NCBI RefSeq assembly: GCF_000221225.1
Contig: NW_006383034.1
Coordinates: 2,783,645-2,847,644 of the forward strand
Direction of reading: 5' to 3'
DNA length: 64,000 nucleotides
Source of the DNA: Thermochaetoides thermophila DSM 1495
Lineage: Eukaryota > Ascomycota > Sordariomycetes > Sordariales > Chaetomiaceae
Shown: positions 1 to 11,392 of the stretch, in pieces
How the letters are laid out: every line of letters starts with the position of its first letter
Numbering within the stretch: position 1 is the stretch's first letter
Program-made: the position numbers and the translations under genes
The notes under the pieces: generated by a model
What the model was told of the DNA's origin: nothing
The model's input: the letters and a program-made list of their open reading frames with translations, nothing else
Databases searched by the model: none

Positions 1-3000
1 GCGAGCATCGTGGTGGAAAGTCAAACAACTGAAGTAGGGCTCCGGACTTGGGGTCCCATATCGACAGCTGCTTTGGTCCAGCCGATGCCAACAGAGTGCT
101 TTCAGTGCTGAACTCAAGAATTTTGACGCGCTCAGGGTGCTTCATTGTGCGAAGGCACTGCATGGTGTTGTAGTCATAGAGCCAAATCTCGCCTGTAGAT
201 AATCCGACAGCAAAGATATGATCCCCGTGACTTACAGATGTCGGCCGCCCTTTCACAAAGTCTAAATAGGTTAGGCAATCGTCCCACGACCCAGGACGAA
301 GACCCCTGACAACCAGGTTTCGGGCATCACTGCCAAAGGTCCGGGAGATTGCAGAGTGTGGTGGGCAAAGAGGCGGGATTAGCGTTTGAATGGCCGATGG
401 GCATGCAAGCAGCTGGTCGCAGAACTTGGCAGGGACGCGGATGAGGTCCGTTACCCAATCATCCGCAAACTGGATAGCTCGATCAGTGGGAGCGACATAT
501 TTGACTCTTCTGGTGAGATAGTTGCGCAGGTTCATTGCCGTTTGCGTCAGAGGTTTCAAATCTTTGAGCTTCGCAACATGCTCAATCCAAGAGAGCACGT
601 TGCTAGACTGGAGAAAATTAAAGAGTGCCTGCATCAACTCATGGTCTTCTGACATAGCATGGAGTAGATGGTCGGAGAAGAAGACGCTTGCGTAGTCGAG
701 CAGGGCTGAGTCAGCAGATACCCCAGACGACTGCTGTTTGGGCAGCGCTCTTCCACTCGTGCTGCTGCCGTGTAGCTGGACCTTGAACGGTGCCAAATGG
801 CTGAGGGGATTCAGTTTAAGGACAGGGCCAGAGAGGTATTGAATGAGAAGAAGACCCAGCCTGGTGTGGCCATTTTTCTGGCGCATGAACAGCTCCTGGG
901 CCAGCATATCGTGTTTTGTGAGAAATTCCCGCACCGTCTCGTGTATGAGATGAACTTTGTTGTACTTATCAACAAACACAAGCTGTCCGCACAAGCTCGG
1001 GAGCGCCGTCTTGGCCCTTGCTAGCAACGGCGTTTGGCCTAAATCCAGCTTGACTGCGCAGGTAAGTTCCTCAATTGTCAATGGGCGCCGTGCAAGAACG
1101 ACCCAAGTCAGGATAGTGCTTGCGAGACCTATTTTCCTCTTGTCTTCCACAATGGACCTGACCATTCGAGCGTAATACTCGAACAAGTTCCCGGGTATGT
1201 TGTCCAGAACAGTATCTATATCTTCTTCGGTCCATATAGTCTCCAGTTCTTCAAGGACAAGTCGTGCCCAAAGGAAGGAGCCAAAAGACTTTTTGAGGAT
1301 TTTCTCGCACATACGTTCTCTGTCTTCATCATTCTCTGATAGCCCCAAGTCAGTCAGGCGTGTGTTCACGAAGAGTCGAATATCGTCCCAGGTGTCAGTA
1401 TCTTGTAACTCGTAGATCTCGACACGAGAAGGGCCAAGAGATCCCTGTAGCCCTCGTTCAATTTCGTCCATTTTGCGGCTTGTGGCAAACAGTCTTAGTG
1501 AGCTGGGGAGAGTGGCCAGTAACTTCTTAGTAAATAATACGTTGAAGTTCGGACACTCGTCAATAGCGTCAATGACCCAAAAATGTTGGTCTAGTGATTG
1601 TAGTTTGAAGATGCAGTTGACGAAAAGCTGCTTCCAGACACTCATCTCTTCCGTTTTATCCCAGATAAGGTCGGACTGAGCGAGCTGTAGGATAGAGTCT
1701 CTCACCAAACGGTCCTGTAATGCCATCTGGTATGCGAGCGAGAGGAATATGCTGCTTAGCATGGACCCTCCAGTTTCCGAGTGTTTGCAGAAGAAAAAGC
1801 TGCAGTTTAGATTTGACTGTTGGAGGTATTCGATAACGTGAGTTGACATGATCGACTTGCCGGCAGCAGGCTTCCCAACCAGCCACAGGACACCAGCTGT
1901 TGATCTACCTGATATCCATGACTGGAAAGTATTCCTGTAAGTAAACCATTCGCAAGAATTTGGCTGCCTCAGCAGTCGTAGCGTTTCGAACTCGCTATCG
2001 ATAGGGCCGGCGACATTGAGAAACGACCGTAAAATCAGGGCCTCGGAAGGGGTAAGATGTTGTTCCTTGGGTGAGAAAGAAACGCCACTGGATTGCTGTT
2101 TGAAGATCCTAGTGTCAACATAATGATTGAGAGTGCCTGGAACTGCATCCTTGATACTGTCGACAGCGGTAATAAGCGAATTTCGGATTAATTGGAAGTT
2201 CGGGTCTTCTCGATTGGCAAATTTGCAAACGTGACGATGATCAGCATTTAAAGGTATTATTTCCTCGTTTGGAAGGCCCAGCTGGGCAGAAGTGGTATCG
2301 ACAACAAAACGGTTTAGACCTGCAACACGCATGGGTCGGGTTTCATAGAAAGATACGAGTCGAAGGCCACCTACAACGAGGCGAAACTCATCGTTTATTG
2401 TCTTGAGGGCAACTGAATTAGGAGCAAGGTCTGTCACATACGGTTTTTTGCCGATAGTAATCGATAGCATGTTTTCCAGCATAGTGGCCATGTCGGAACC
2501 CTGGTGCGGTGTTGCCAAGAAGAAAAAGGAGTGTATGCGGTCGGCTATGTCTTTCGCTGATGGATCATGTCTTGCTAGGAGGTAGGCTTGCTTGGCTACA
2601 CAACCACCCATGCTGTGTCCAACGAGAATGATGCGGGTGGCTGAGCGGCGGATGTCCGGGTGATTTCGCAAGGAACTAAGTAATAGTTGACCAAAAGAAT
2701 GGATGTCGAAGACATTCTGCCCGCGCTCGCTCCAATCCGCATTGTAGCCAAAGGTGTGAAGACGGACATCCACAAACTCGCTATCAGTAACAAGCCAGCT
2801 TGGCCAGAAATGATCCGGGTCGGATGAATAGGACCAGGTTTTCCGGCTTCCTCCTCCTAATCCATGAATGAAAACAATGTCAACCACAGGGTTGACGGGA
2901 GATACTGGATGGTAGAGGGTTGTTAGGCCTAGTCGCCCCTTTTCGTCTTCGTCAGGTCCGCGGCGGGAGAAGTGCGTAAGCGATGATGGGATCGAGTCCG

Positions 3001-3315
3001 TCCGGCTGAAGCCGGCTTCATCTTGTAGGGACCTGCCTCCTAACGTTGTTGATCTATGCAGAAACGTTAGGCGCTTCTTTGGCTGGCGTTGAGGATGTCT
3101 AGTCAGTGTCGGAAACCGTTACCTAACAGAAGGATCGTTGTGGTTTTAAAGACTCTCATGGTACAACTGGAAACCAGTAGGCCGTGAGAGAGGGAAATGA
3201 AGGCAGTGGACACAAGGGAGAACGGAAAAGCCGGAAACGCTATGACGACAGCGCGGCCGAACGTTCTGTGTTTAGAGCTGTTCCAGTGTTTCCTGAGGAA
3301 ACTTACCGGGTCCAT
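1..3315 (-). CDS. STAND/NLR protein: alpha/beta hydrolase - NACHT - WD40-like (3' end outside window)
   Basis: This is a predicted fungal NOD-like receptor. The frame is open without a stop from about 3082 down to base 1, so about 1,030 residues are visible and the gene continues to the left. The N-terminal third (about residues 69-290) is a serine-hydrolase/lipase-like domain with an HGLGGG oxyanion motif and a GHSMGG nucleophile elbow (Ser near residue 158). A NACHT NTPase follows, with Walker A GKPAAGKS near residue 405 and a Walker B-type WVIDAIDE near residue 505. The last visible part has WD-like blades (GEIWLYDY, LSIWDP). The frame has no good ATG before the hydrolase. I place the start at 3313-3315, with a three-codon exon (3307-3315) and an intron at 3083-3306 that has a GTAAGT donor and a CTGAC branch about 20 nt before CAG. 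Such proteins are thought to sense non-self and trigger incompatibility or defence. The family call is secure; the start is inferred. Confidence 0.85.
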
Positions 3316-4372
3316 TGGTGGTGTTTAATCGCCGCCAAGCGCCCATTAACTATTAAAACCCACTATGTAGTCGCGGATATCGCTTTTGAGGTGTACAAAA
3401 AAAATCAAGGAGCGCTGCCTTGGGGTTTAAATGCCTGGTGAATGCGAAAGGATGATGTTGAGGTGAGCCGCGAAACACTGAAGACTTGCAACGCTGTGCG
3501 AAAGCGGGGAAGTTCGAGCAGATGCGGGCCGGTCGTCCTTCTGACAAAGTCGGTGGTTCGAAAGTTACACAAGCATCGCCCACCTGTTCAGCAGTCTGGG
3601 ATGGGCACTTTCCATCTGACAGGAATGGGTGCTGGGCATTGAGGTGCGTTGGTCTTGTGTCCAATAAGAGGCTCAGTGACTCGGCGCGTGTCCAAACTTG
3701 CTCTGGTCTCGCATGGATTAGAACTGCAGCCTGGTGGACAGGGCGTGGCATTCTATGTAAATATGATCGCCCGATAACATGGTTTCTATGTCCCGTCAGG
3801 CAACTTTCTGATCCGGATTGCGTATCACACTTGCCGGAAGTCGACAACTCTGTTCTCGGGCAGGTTTACTTTTTCTGCATCACCTGCTTGACGCCGAGCA
3901 ACAAATCAACTGAAGATATCGAGAAATGCACTGTATAAGCCATGCATCAGTGGACTATGCGGTGACTGTAGGTACAGCGCGTCTAGACATAACAGATAGT
4001 ACTAGCCGACTTGGGACTTAGAACTATGCCAGAACGTATTGGTCTTACCGTTGCCTAAATGTCACAATAGCGAAAACAATAAGACTTCAACGACACTCCC
4101 AAGAGCTCAAAGGACTCAGCTTTTGGAGGCGACCTGAACTTCTGCAGACCCACGAGCCCGGGGAAGCGGGACAAATGGACTCGTTCCACCTTGACCGGGG
4201 TGCGGGGTTAGTGTGGGGTCGGCGACTGATAAGCACATCAATGGGAACGATGCTACCTCACGTGAGGATAACAAAAGGACGGTCGCATTTTGTGTGAATC
4301 ATAGTTTAACAGCTCCAACCTCGTCCAGCATACCACGGAGTCGGCCATTGAAGGTGCACGAACACAGAAACC
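3316..4372. other. Intergenic, divergent promoters of the NLR and argininosuccinate lyase genes
   Basis: Overlapping open frames on both strands (about 3353-3938) have no recognisable domain and mask each other. I see no RNA gene or repeat. A TGACTC half-site of the general amino-acid control factor (CPC1/Gcn4 type) lies at 3677-3682, but it is about 700 bases before the lyase start, so its relevance is uncertain. Confidence 0.5.
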
Positions 4373-5946
4373 ATGGCTTCAAACAACGCGAAACCGCTCC
4401 TCTGGGGCGGCCGGTTCAGCGGTATGGGCAATTGGCCGATTGTTCCTGTCCCAAGCATGATCAAAAGAAAAGCGCGACGAGTTTCGCTGAAGCGCGGACT
4501 CTGAGCTTAGCTGACCAAACGCCCCGCAGAGGGGCCATCGCAGGTGCCATCGACGAGCTCATGTTCCAGTTCAACGAATCGCTGTCCTTCGACAAGGTGC
4601 TCTATAAGGCCGACATACGTGGGTCCATCACATGGGCCAAGGCCCTGCGAAAGCTCGACATTCTGACCGACGAGGAGCTCGACACGATTGTGACGGGACT
4701 GCAGGCCGTCGAGAAGGAGTGGGAGGAGGGCAAGTTTGTCATCCACACTTCGTCGGATGAGGACATTCACACTGCCAATGAGCGCCGGCTGGGAGAACTT
4801 ATCGGCGCTACTGCCGGCAAGCTGCACACCGGCCGCTCTCGCAACGAGCAGGTCGGCGTCGACATGCGCCTGTGGGCTGGCGAGCAGCTCGACCAGCTCT
4901 CTGTTATCCTCAAGGACGTCCTCCGTGTCTTCGCCGAGCGCGCCAAGGAGGCTCTTCCTGTCCTGATGCCTGGCTACACCCATCTGCAGCGCGCTCAGCC
5001 CGTACGCTTCTCTCATTGGTTGCTGTCGCACGCCACTTTTCTCAAGGGCGATCTCCAGCGCCTAGAGGGCGTCCAAGAGCGCATGTCAGCCTGCCCCCTG
5101 GGCGTCGGCGCTCTCGCGGGCAACCCTTTCGGCATTGATCGCGAATTCATGGCCAAAGACCTCGGGTTTCGCTCGGTCCATCCCAACAGCCTGTGCGCCG
5201 TGGCTGACCGTGACTTCGTGGTTGAGATCCTCCAGTGGGCCAGCCTTACCATGGCTCACCTAAGCCGTCTAGCCGAGGATCTGATCCTCTTCTCCAGCGC
5301 CGAATTCGGTTTTGTGCAGGTTGCCGATGCTTACAGCACCGGAAGCAGCCTGATGCCGCAGAAGAAAAACCCGGACAGTTTGGAGCTGATTCGCGGCAAG
5401 GCTGGCCGCGTCATGGGCCATGTGAGTACCTTCCTTGCTACGCGTTCGACATTTGCTAATGTCCCCTAGGCCTCTGGCTTCCTTGCCTCGCTCAAATCCC
5501 TCCCGACTTCGTATAACAAGGACCTCCAGGAGTCTGTTGAGCCCATGATCGACACCATCAACTCCGTCTCAACATGCCTTCGGATCACTCAGGGCGTCCT
5601 CGCTACGCTCAAAATCAACGGCGATAAGATGAGGGCGGCGTTGACCGACGACATGCTAGCCACTGATGTGGCTGACTACCTCGTGCGTAAGGGCGTTCCC
5701 TTCCGGCAAACTCACCACATTGCTGGTGCCATTGTCCGCAAGGCCGAGGAGGTTGGCGTCTCGATTTCGGCTCTGCCGCTCGAGACTTTCAAGGAGATAT
5801 CTCCCCTGTTCGAGGAGGACATTTCTGAAGTCTTTGACTTCGAGAAGAGCGTGGAGAAGAGGTGTACGCCTGGTGGCACCAGCAGCAGCTCCGTGCTGGC
5901 CCAAATCGCTGCGCTCGAAGCCTTCGTCTCAGGTCAGCAGCAGTAA
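4373..5946 (+). CDS. ARG4: Argininosuccinate lyase
   Basis: The enzyme cleaves argininosuccinate to arginine and fumarate, the last step of arginine synthesis, and works as a tetramer. Three exons give 467 residues, the usual length: 4373-4421, 4544-5421 and 5470-5946. Exon 1 encodes MASNNAK..LLWGGRFSG, the typical fungal start. Intron 1 (4422-4543) has a CTGAC branch at 4511; intron 2 (5422-5469) has a GTGAGT donor and CTAG acceptor. The fumarase/aspartase-superfamily signature GSSLMPQKKNPD lies just before exon 2 ends, and HTGRSRNEQ and the TxLQxAQP-type motif are present. Exon 1 is not in the frame of the long open frame that starts upstream at 4213, so a longest-ORF prediction would give a false N-terminus. 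The gene looks intact and functional. Confidence 0.95.
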
Positions 5947-6395
5947 TGTGTCGGCGTTGATTTAGTAATGTGGGAGGTGTGTAGAAAAATAATCAAGCGC
6001 TGGTTCAAGCTTGATGCATATGTAAAATTGGGACCATATGCAGGACGCGTAGCCTGGCCTGATCATAGTTAGCGTGTCCAATACACATGTACGCGTTTCA
6101 ACCTAAGGGTCATCAATACATACACAGTGCCGCAGTACTGCAGTACCGCAGCTCACCGGATGAGCAGAGTCATGTTGTTGATCCTTTGTGTCCGGCTCCA
6201 CGAGCCCGCTACTTGTGTAGTTAGTGACATCATCCGTCACGATCTGCACCAAAAGCCACGTGCATTGCCACTACTTCTTTACCTTCGTCCCATTTTTATC
6301 TAGCTTTTATTTCTTCCACTAATTGCAAAGCTTCGATTCATATCAAGGTATCGAGTCAATCCATCCAAGACTCCTTGCTAAACGACCTCTCCGCC
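5947..6395. other. Intergenic between argininosuccinate lyase and transporter
   Basis: This is the lyase 3' UTR followed by the transporter promoter and leader. The last 100 bases are pyrimidine-rich. No gene or repeat is seen. Confidence 0.6.
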
Positions 6396-8180
6396 ATGTC
6401 TTATCACTCGTCCATCTCCCACGATCAGAGAGGAACCGACGCCAGGATCGTTTCGGAGCATCTTCCTCCCGGTTATACGGCCGAGTTCCACCCTCTAAAA
6501 AATAGCTGTCGTGACAATGGATCTATTTCTTCGACTTCCGGCGCTGAGCTCCCTTCGTCGTTTCAGGAGTCCTCTCTATGTCTCCAGGGCGGCGACATTC
6601 ACCGCGACCTGTTCAAGATACATTCTGCCGCTTCACCATCGCAAGGGCGTCGCCGCACCAATAGTTTTCCCCCACCTCGAGTATACGAACAGCCTCAAGT
6701 ATCTAGCCATCGCGAGATCATTCCGCGTCCGGGCTTTACAGTTGGCGATCAGCTCGTTCCAGGCGGCTTTCGTCGGGCCTTTTTGCGCCTTTATCACGGC
6801 CCTGACTCGCGGGTGCCGCTCACCCGCGACTTTGTCGAGTTCCTCGACCTTTATGGGCACTTTGCTGGGGAAGATCTGCTTGACTCCGAGGCTGAGGCTA
6901 CAGTACGGGCTGAGGAAGAAGAGGATGAAGGACTGCCCCCGGAAAGACAGCCGCTGCTGCGAGAGCGCGTCATTTCGCGTCTGCCTGCGCCCAAATCTGC
7001 CAATGCGGGTACTGTCAAGACGTTCTTTACTCTGATCAAAGCTTTTGTGGGGACTGGCATCATGTTCCTACCGAAAGCTTTCAGCAACGGTGGCTTGCTC
7101 TTCTCATGTCTGGTTATGCTTGCCCTGGCGGTCATCACCATGATCGCCTTCCATCTCCTGCTGCAGTGTAAGCACCACTACAGCGGCGGTTATGGCGAGA
7201 TTGGCCAGGCTATTGCGGGCTACAGGATGCGCTCGATAATTCTATTTTCTATTGCCTTGTCGCAGCTCGGCTTCGTCTGCGCGGGTATAGTCTTTGTAGC
7301 TGAGAACCTTTCTGCCTTTCTAGACGCAGTCACGCCTTCCATACCAACCCCGCCGTTGTCAACGACTGCCCTCATTATCCTGCAGCTCCTCATCCTCACT
7401 CCGCTCTCATGGATCCGAAACATCTCCAAACTGGGCCCCGCTGCCCTGCTCGCCGACGTCTGCATCCTCATCGGCATCAGCTACATCTATACCTACACCA
7501 TCAAGACCATCTCTCACGATGGCTCTCACCACGGTGTCACGCTGTTCAATCCCTCAGCTTACACTCTGACTATCGGCTCCGCGATCTTCACCTTCGAAGG
7601 TATTGGGCTCATCCTACCCATCGAGGCGTCCATGGCCAAGCCATCGCACTTTGAGTCCCTGTTGGCCCTTGTCATGGGCATCATAACTGTCGTTTTCACG
7701 TCTATCGGCGCTCTGTGTTATATTGCCTTCGGCGATGCGACCCAGATCGAGATTATCAACAACCTGCCGCAAGATAATCGCTTGGTGAATGTCGTCCAGC
7801 TGCTGTATGCCATTGCTGTCCTGGTCGGCACGCCGGTGCAGCTCTTCCCTGCGCAGCGCATCCTTGAGAGTGTCATCTTTGGCGCACATCGCTCGGGGAA
7901 GAGGAGTCTGAAGACGAAGTGGACGAAGAATATGTTTCGGTTTTGTGTGGTGGTGCTGTGTGGCATCGTTGCGGTCATTGGGACGGGGAATTTGGATCGG
8001 TTTGTCGCGCTCATTGGGTCGACCGCGTGTGTGCCATTGGTGTATGTTTATCCTGCCTATTTGCATTATCGTGGCGTGGCGACGAAGAAGTGGGTGCGGT
8101 TTGGGGATGTGGTGATGATGGTGTTGGGCATGATTTGCATGATGTACACCACGTCGGTGACGGTTGTGACGAGCTTTTAG
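6396..8180 (+). CDS. Vacuolar amino-acid transporter, AVT3/AVT4-like (AAAP family)
   Basis: This is an amino acid/auxin permease-family protein, probably exporting neutral amino acids from the vacuole by proton coupling, as the yeast Avt3/Avt4 proteins do. It is an uninterrupted 594-codon frame. The ATG at 6396 has a strong context (GCCATGTC); the frame upstream of it only has TTG. About 200 hydrophilic residues come first, with an acidic stretch (EEEEDEG) and a di-leucine-like QPLLRER motif before the membrane domain. The first membrane helix carries KAFVGTGIMFLPKAF, characteristic of the family. Roughly ten further hydrophobic segments run to the C-terminus. No intron is needed and the frame is intact. 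Substrate specificity is inferred from the family. Confidence 0.88.
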   Translation: MSYHSSISHDQRGTDARIVSEHLPPGYTAEFHPLKNSCRDNGSISSTSGAELPSSFQESSLCLQGGDIHRDLFKIHSAASPSQGRRRTNSFPPPRVYEQPQVSSHREIIPRPGFTVGDQLVPGGFRRAFLRLYHGPDSRVPLTRDFVEFLDLYGHFAGEDLLDSEAEATVRAEEEEDEGLPPERQPLLRERVISRLPAPKSANAGTVKTFFTLIKAFVGTGIMFLPKAFSNGGLLFSCLVMLALAVITMIAFHLLLQCKHHYSGGYGEIGQAIAGYRMRSIILFSIALSQLGFVCAGIVFVAENLSAFLDAVTPSIPTPPLSTTALIILQLLILTPLSWIRNISKLGPAALLADVCILIGISYIYTYTIKTISHDGSHHGVTLFNPSAYTLTIGSAIFTFEGIGLILPIEASMAKPSHFESLLALVMGIITVVFTSIGALCYIAFGDATQIEIINNLPQDNRLVNVVQLLYAIAVLVGTPVQLFPAQRILESVIFGAHRSGKRSLKTKWTKNMFRFCVVVLCGIVAVIGTGNLDRFVALIGSTACVPLVYVYPAYLHYRGVATKKWVRFGDVVMMVLGMICMMYTTSVTVVTSF

Positions 8181-8527
8181 TGAAGTTGCATTGTTGGGGG
8201 CTGGAGTTCAGATGATGCTGGCATATTCGCGTTTGGAGAAGGTTGCACAAATTCCAGGAGCACAGTCTGACATGTCAGTTATATTTTACATTATGTTTAT
8301 GAGTGTATGTTGCACCGTCTGCAACTGTCAGTCTGTAAAGAGCTAAAAGCTCGGGTCAGAATGGACAACTTTTGGCTGTGTCTCGATCTTCTACGTTGAT
8401 CTGATCTGCCCAGCCTTCATCAGACACGAACTGTGCTTGGAACAGGTATTGTTCTAAACCCTTCTTCCCTCCGCAACACTTGCAGGTCGTTGAGATCTTC
8501 CCTATACCCTAAGAGCATACCAGCTGA
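8181..8527. other. Intergenic, nothing recognised
   Basis: Transporter 3' region and flank. No gene, repeat or RNA seen. Confidence 0.5.
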
Positions 8528-9530
8528 CTAACTTGACAGGGCAACAGTAACAGTGCTAATTACGAGCAAAGTCTGATTGACCAAGTTAATATCCCACTTG
8601 TTGGTCAGATCGCCCCAAAGGTCACGAGGATCGCCATTGCTTGCACCGTTTTTCGCACCACTCGCGTTTCTGCTCCTGGTCCTTGGTTGGGCCAGAAGTA
8701 CAGTACGCCTGCTTGAGCTCCTCTTAGCCCTTGACACCACCACAATCCTCAGCTATCGGATGATGGCCCGTTTTTGAAAGATGGATGAAGCGATTGGTGG
8801 GTGCTGCGCGCCCTTTGACGGTCAGGGCATGCTCTTAGTTGCCGATTTTGTAGACATAGAGGATCTCCTTGTCTAATCCTCTCATCACCGTCTATCTTCT
8901 GCTTCATGCAGACAGAGATTTACCGTTATACTCCGGATTATCAAACGGCTGCCACAAATGCTACTTAATGGCTTTCTTCTCCATCATGAGCCGGTCTCCT
9001 CCGACCGTCGTGCATCTTATCAACAACAGAACTACTCCTCCAGGAATCAAGCACCTTAGCAGGATCAACGATCCACAGTAATACTTCCTCGACACACCCG
9101 ACGAATTCCCCATCGACCCAGCCTTGTTCCCAAAATAAGCAAATTTTGCTTCATGACAATCTCAAACCCCTCCGCACTCTCCAGCTCGCGATACGCCGGA
9201 TTCTTCACCGTATAAGTTATATGTGTGCGTCGAGGCTCACCCAAACGCCAGCTGCAGCGCGCAGTGAAACTCATAGAAGGTTGCATTGCTGGGCGGAGCA
9301 GCGTGCGTACCACCGAGGGGTTGCTGACATGCTGCGGCGCGGCGCACGCAGATGGTGTAGTTTTGTCGGCGGCAGTTGCCTTTGTGGTTCGTCAGCGGGT
9401 TGTCTAGCAGGATTTGGAGCAGTAGCGGACGTTGAAGCAGTGGGAGCAGTGGAGAAAGGGGTTGTTGTTGCTAGTTGAGGTTCGTGGGCAGGAGGGGTTG
9501 CTGCAAGCGGCGGTTGGGGTAGGGAGACAT
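8528..9530 (-). pseudogene. Decayed MYND-finger / pRiA4b ORF3-like protein
   Basis: On the minus strand the start region (ATG at 9528-9530) leads, in a shifted frame, into a MYND zinc-finger pattern: CSNPSC, then HCSHC, then YCSKSC around 9405-9500. This is followed by NHKGNCRRQN in another frame. Next comes FHCALQLAFG, then an in-frame TGA where family members have Trp, and ASTHTYN. Near the 3' end HPIAEDCGGVKG is followed by TAA, again where Trp is expected, then EELKQ, and the fragment ends with KWDINLVNQ. The blocks occur in the order of fungal MYND proteins fused to a pRiA4b ORF-3-like domain. At least two stops and frame changes show that it is broken. The family assignment is from remembered domain patterns. 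Confidence 0.6.
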
Positions 9531-10876
9531 GGTGGATGATATGGGTGGTGCCGAATGTGGAATATGGAGTAAAGGATGCTAGGCTGCCGTTGGGAGACGA
9601 TTAATCCTCGAACGAAACGCAGGAACCAAGATGGGAAGAAAGGGGAAAGGAGAAATATCAAAGAATCGAGGGTGGTTGCATTTAGGCAATAGTTTATGTT
9701 CAAAAAGCAAGAGTTAGGCTATCGACTTTTGCAGTCGGAGAGAATTCTTCCTAGCCATATATTAGGCTTCGCACTGTATTTCCAAACAGTCATTGATCCG
9801 GAGCAGGCATAACGCTGTAAGATGAATGTTGGCATCATCTGTGAGAAAGCGCGGTAAATATGGCCTGCATGTCTGGTCACCTTGACTCAGGGGTAGATGT
9901 CATTGGTTTTGCAGGCTGTTCCTGCCTCCAAGGGTGACTTGCATCAAACAGGACCAGGATAGCAAAAGCAATTGGTATCAGAGATATGAGCTCAGATAAA
10001 GTCAAATGAGATTGATTGAGTAGAAGAAGTTAGAAAGAGCCGACCCGACTAATGGCTACATCAGCTTGAGAAGGCTGTATCGAGTATGATCAAGAAACCC
10101 ATTGAGGCTTATGCTGTAAACAACAGTATGTCACGGTTGCTCATGAACCTGATGTCAGGGTTCTCGAGTCCTCTCTGTACTTGGAGGTACAGTTAAACAG
10201 ATGCTCGCTCCACCATTTTGTGTAGCATTCTGGTTCAAAGTTTTACAGTTCCCCAATACCGAATGATATAAATATCGAACCTCATGCTGCTTAATTGACA
10301 ACGATATCAAATTGCGTAATCTTTGCCCGAATTGAATCGACTGTGTCACTCCCCGACTTGTTTTGGCTGTGCTGTGGGGTCAACAACAGCCCCTGTTGTT
10401 ATTAGTGGGTGCTTTAGACACCAGTTCATCCAGAAGTTTGGGCTTCTCAGCGATGCTACAACAATGTCCAGATACAGGGAAAGCTCAAGAAACGTCGAGG
10501 AGGCATTTTCCTGGCAACCTTCAGGAGAAGGTCTGGATGTTGCGTGTCTGGGAGCTGGTAGTCACGTGTTTCTCGGACTGGAGATGTCCGGCACTTTTCA
10601 GGCACCCCTCTCTGGGGAACCAATGGGCACAAGCTCTGCGGGGGTTTTCCCCCGCACAATGTGCTTGGCAACCTATTGCCTGCCGCCGCCGTGGGCATAA
10701 CCCGAATACCTAGATAGTGGTCGAAAACCATACATACCTACCGGTTCCTGGGTAGCCAAACACACAGCCAACCAAGCATCGACATTCGTCTTCTGCCTTA
10801 GTTTAAGCTGACTGCACGAAAACATGTGGAAACTGCTTAGTTAACACGTCGGAATCTAACTACAGGATCTCATCTC
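9531..10876. other. Intergenic with two perfect hairpins and a possible repeat remnant
   Basis: There is no credible gene. Two perfect short inverted repeats occur: AACAACAG-CCC-CTGTTGTT at 10381-10399 and TGCGGGGG-TTTT-CCCCCGCA at 10637-10656. A 35-base stretch near 10665-10715 resembles the 3' tip of the LINE family found elsewhere in the window, which suggests old mobile-element debris. Confidence 0.4.
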
Positions 10877-11392
10877 TCATCTAGAACACTCTTTGTTCTG
10901 TCGGCGAAGGTATTGCGCATCCTCCCCATAACTCGCAAGTTTCTTGGCAAGGTGACCCTCCAACAGGGGGACAGGAGCAAACCCATAACGACCCCAGAAA
11001 GACGCCGTGCCGTATACAGAAATCAAGCTTGTGGTAGGATATTGATCGGCGACTCGGAGGATTTTGTCGATGCACTCCGCTGCATGGCCCTTTCCGCGAA
11101 ACTCTGGCAGTATAGCGATGTCGTGGATGTAGTACTCATCGGCATTCGTCGGAACCGCTCCAAGTTTGGTGTTCAGGGCAGGCGGGCAGTCACGCAGGAT
11201 TGGGTGGGATATAGCATAACCGACGATGTGCCCGTCTTCAACGAGTACCATGCATCCTTGCGGAAACAGCTGTACGCGCTCAAGGAAGACATCCGCACCT
11301 TCGTCTAGGCTGGGATCGTGGACAGTTTGGCCAACGCGAACAAGTTCGTCAACGTCGCTGGTGGTGGGGTTGATCGGTTTCCAGATGGCCAT
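10877..11392 (-). CDS. GNAT-family N-acetyltransferase
   Basis: This is a predicted acetyl-CoA-dependent N-acetyltransferase of 171 residues. The GNAT core is clear: VEDGHIVGYAISHP forms the central strands, YYIHDIAILPEFRGKGHA carries the acetyl-CoA pyrophosphate-binding R/QxxGxG/A motif, and VYGTASFWGRYGFAPV is the typical fourth-strand region. I use the ATG at 11390-11392 (AAAATGGCC), which gives the usual MAIWKPI-like start. The frame is open further upstream with other ATGs, so a 28-residue extension is possible. Substrate unknown. It is the only intact gene between 8.2 and 23 kb. Confidence 0.8.
   Translation of the reverse strand: MAIWKPINPTTSDVDELVRVGQTVHDPSLDEGADVFLERVQLFPQGCMVLVEDGHIVGYAISHPILRDCPPALNTKLGAVPTNADEYYIHDIAILPEFRGKGHAAECIDKILRVADQYPTTSLISVYGTASFWGRYGFAPVPLLEGHLAKKLASYGEDAQYLRRQNKECSR

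Noticed and set aside
3353..3938. Overlapping 164-codon minus and 150-codon plus open frames
   Set aside because: They mask each other, have no domain, splice or codon-use support, and lie in an intergenic region.
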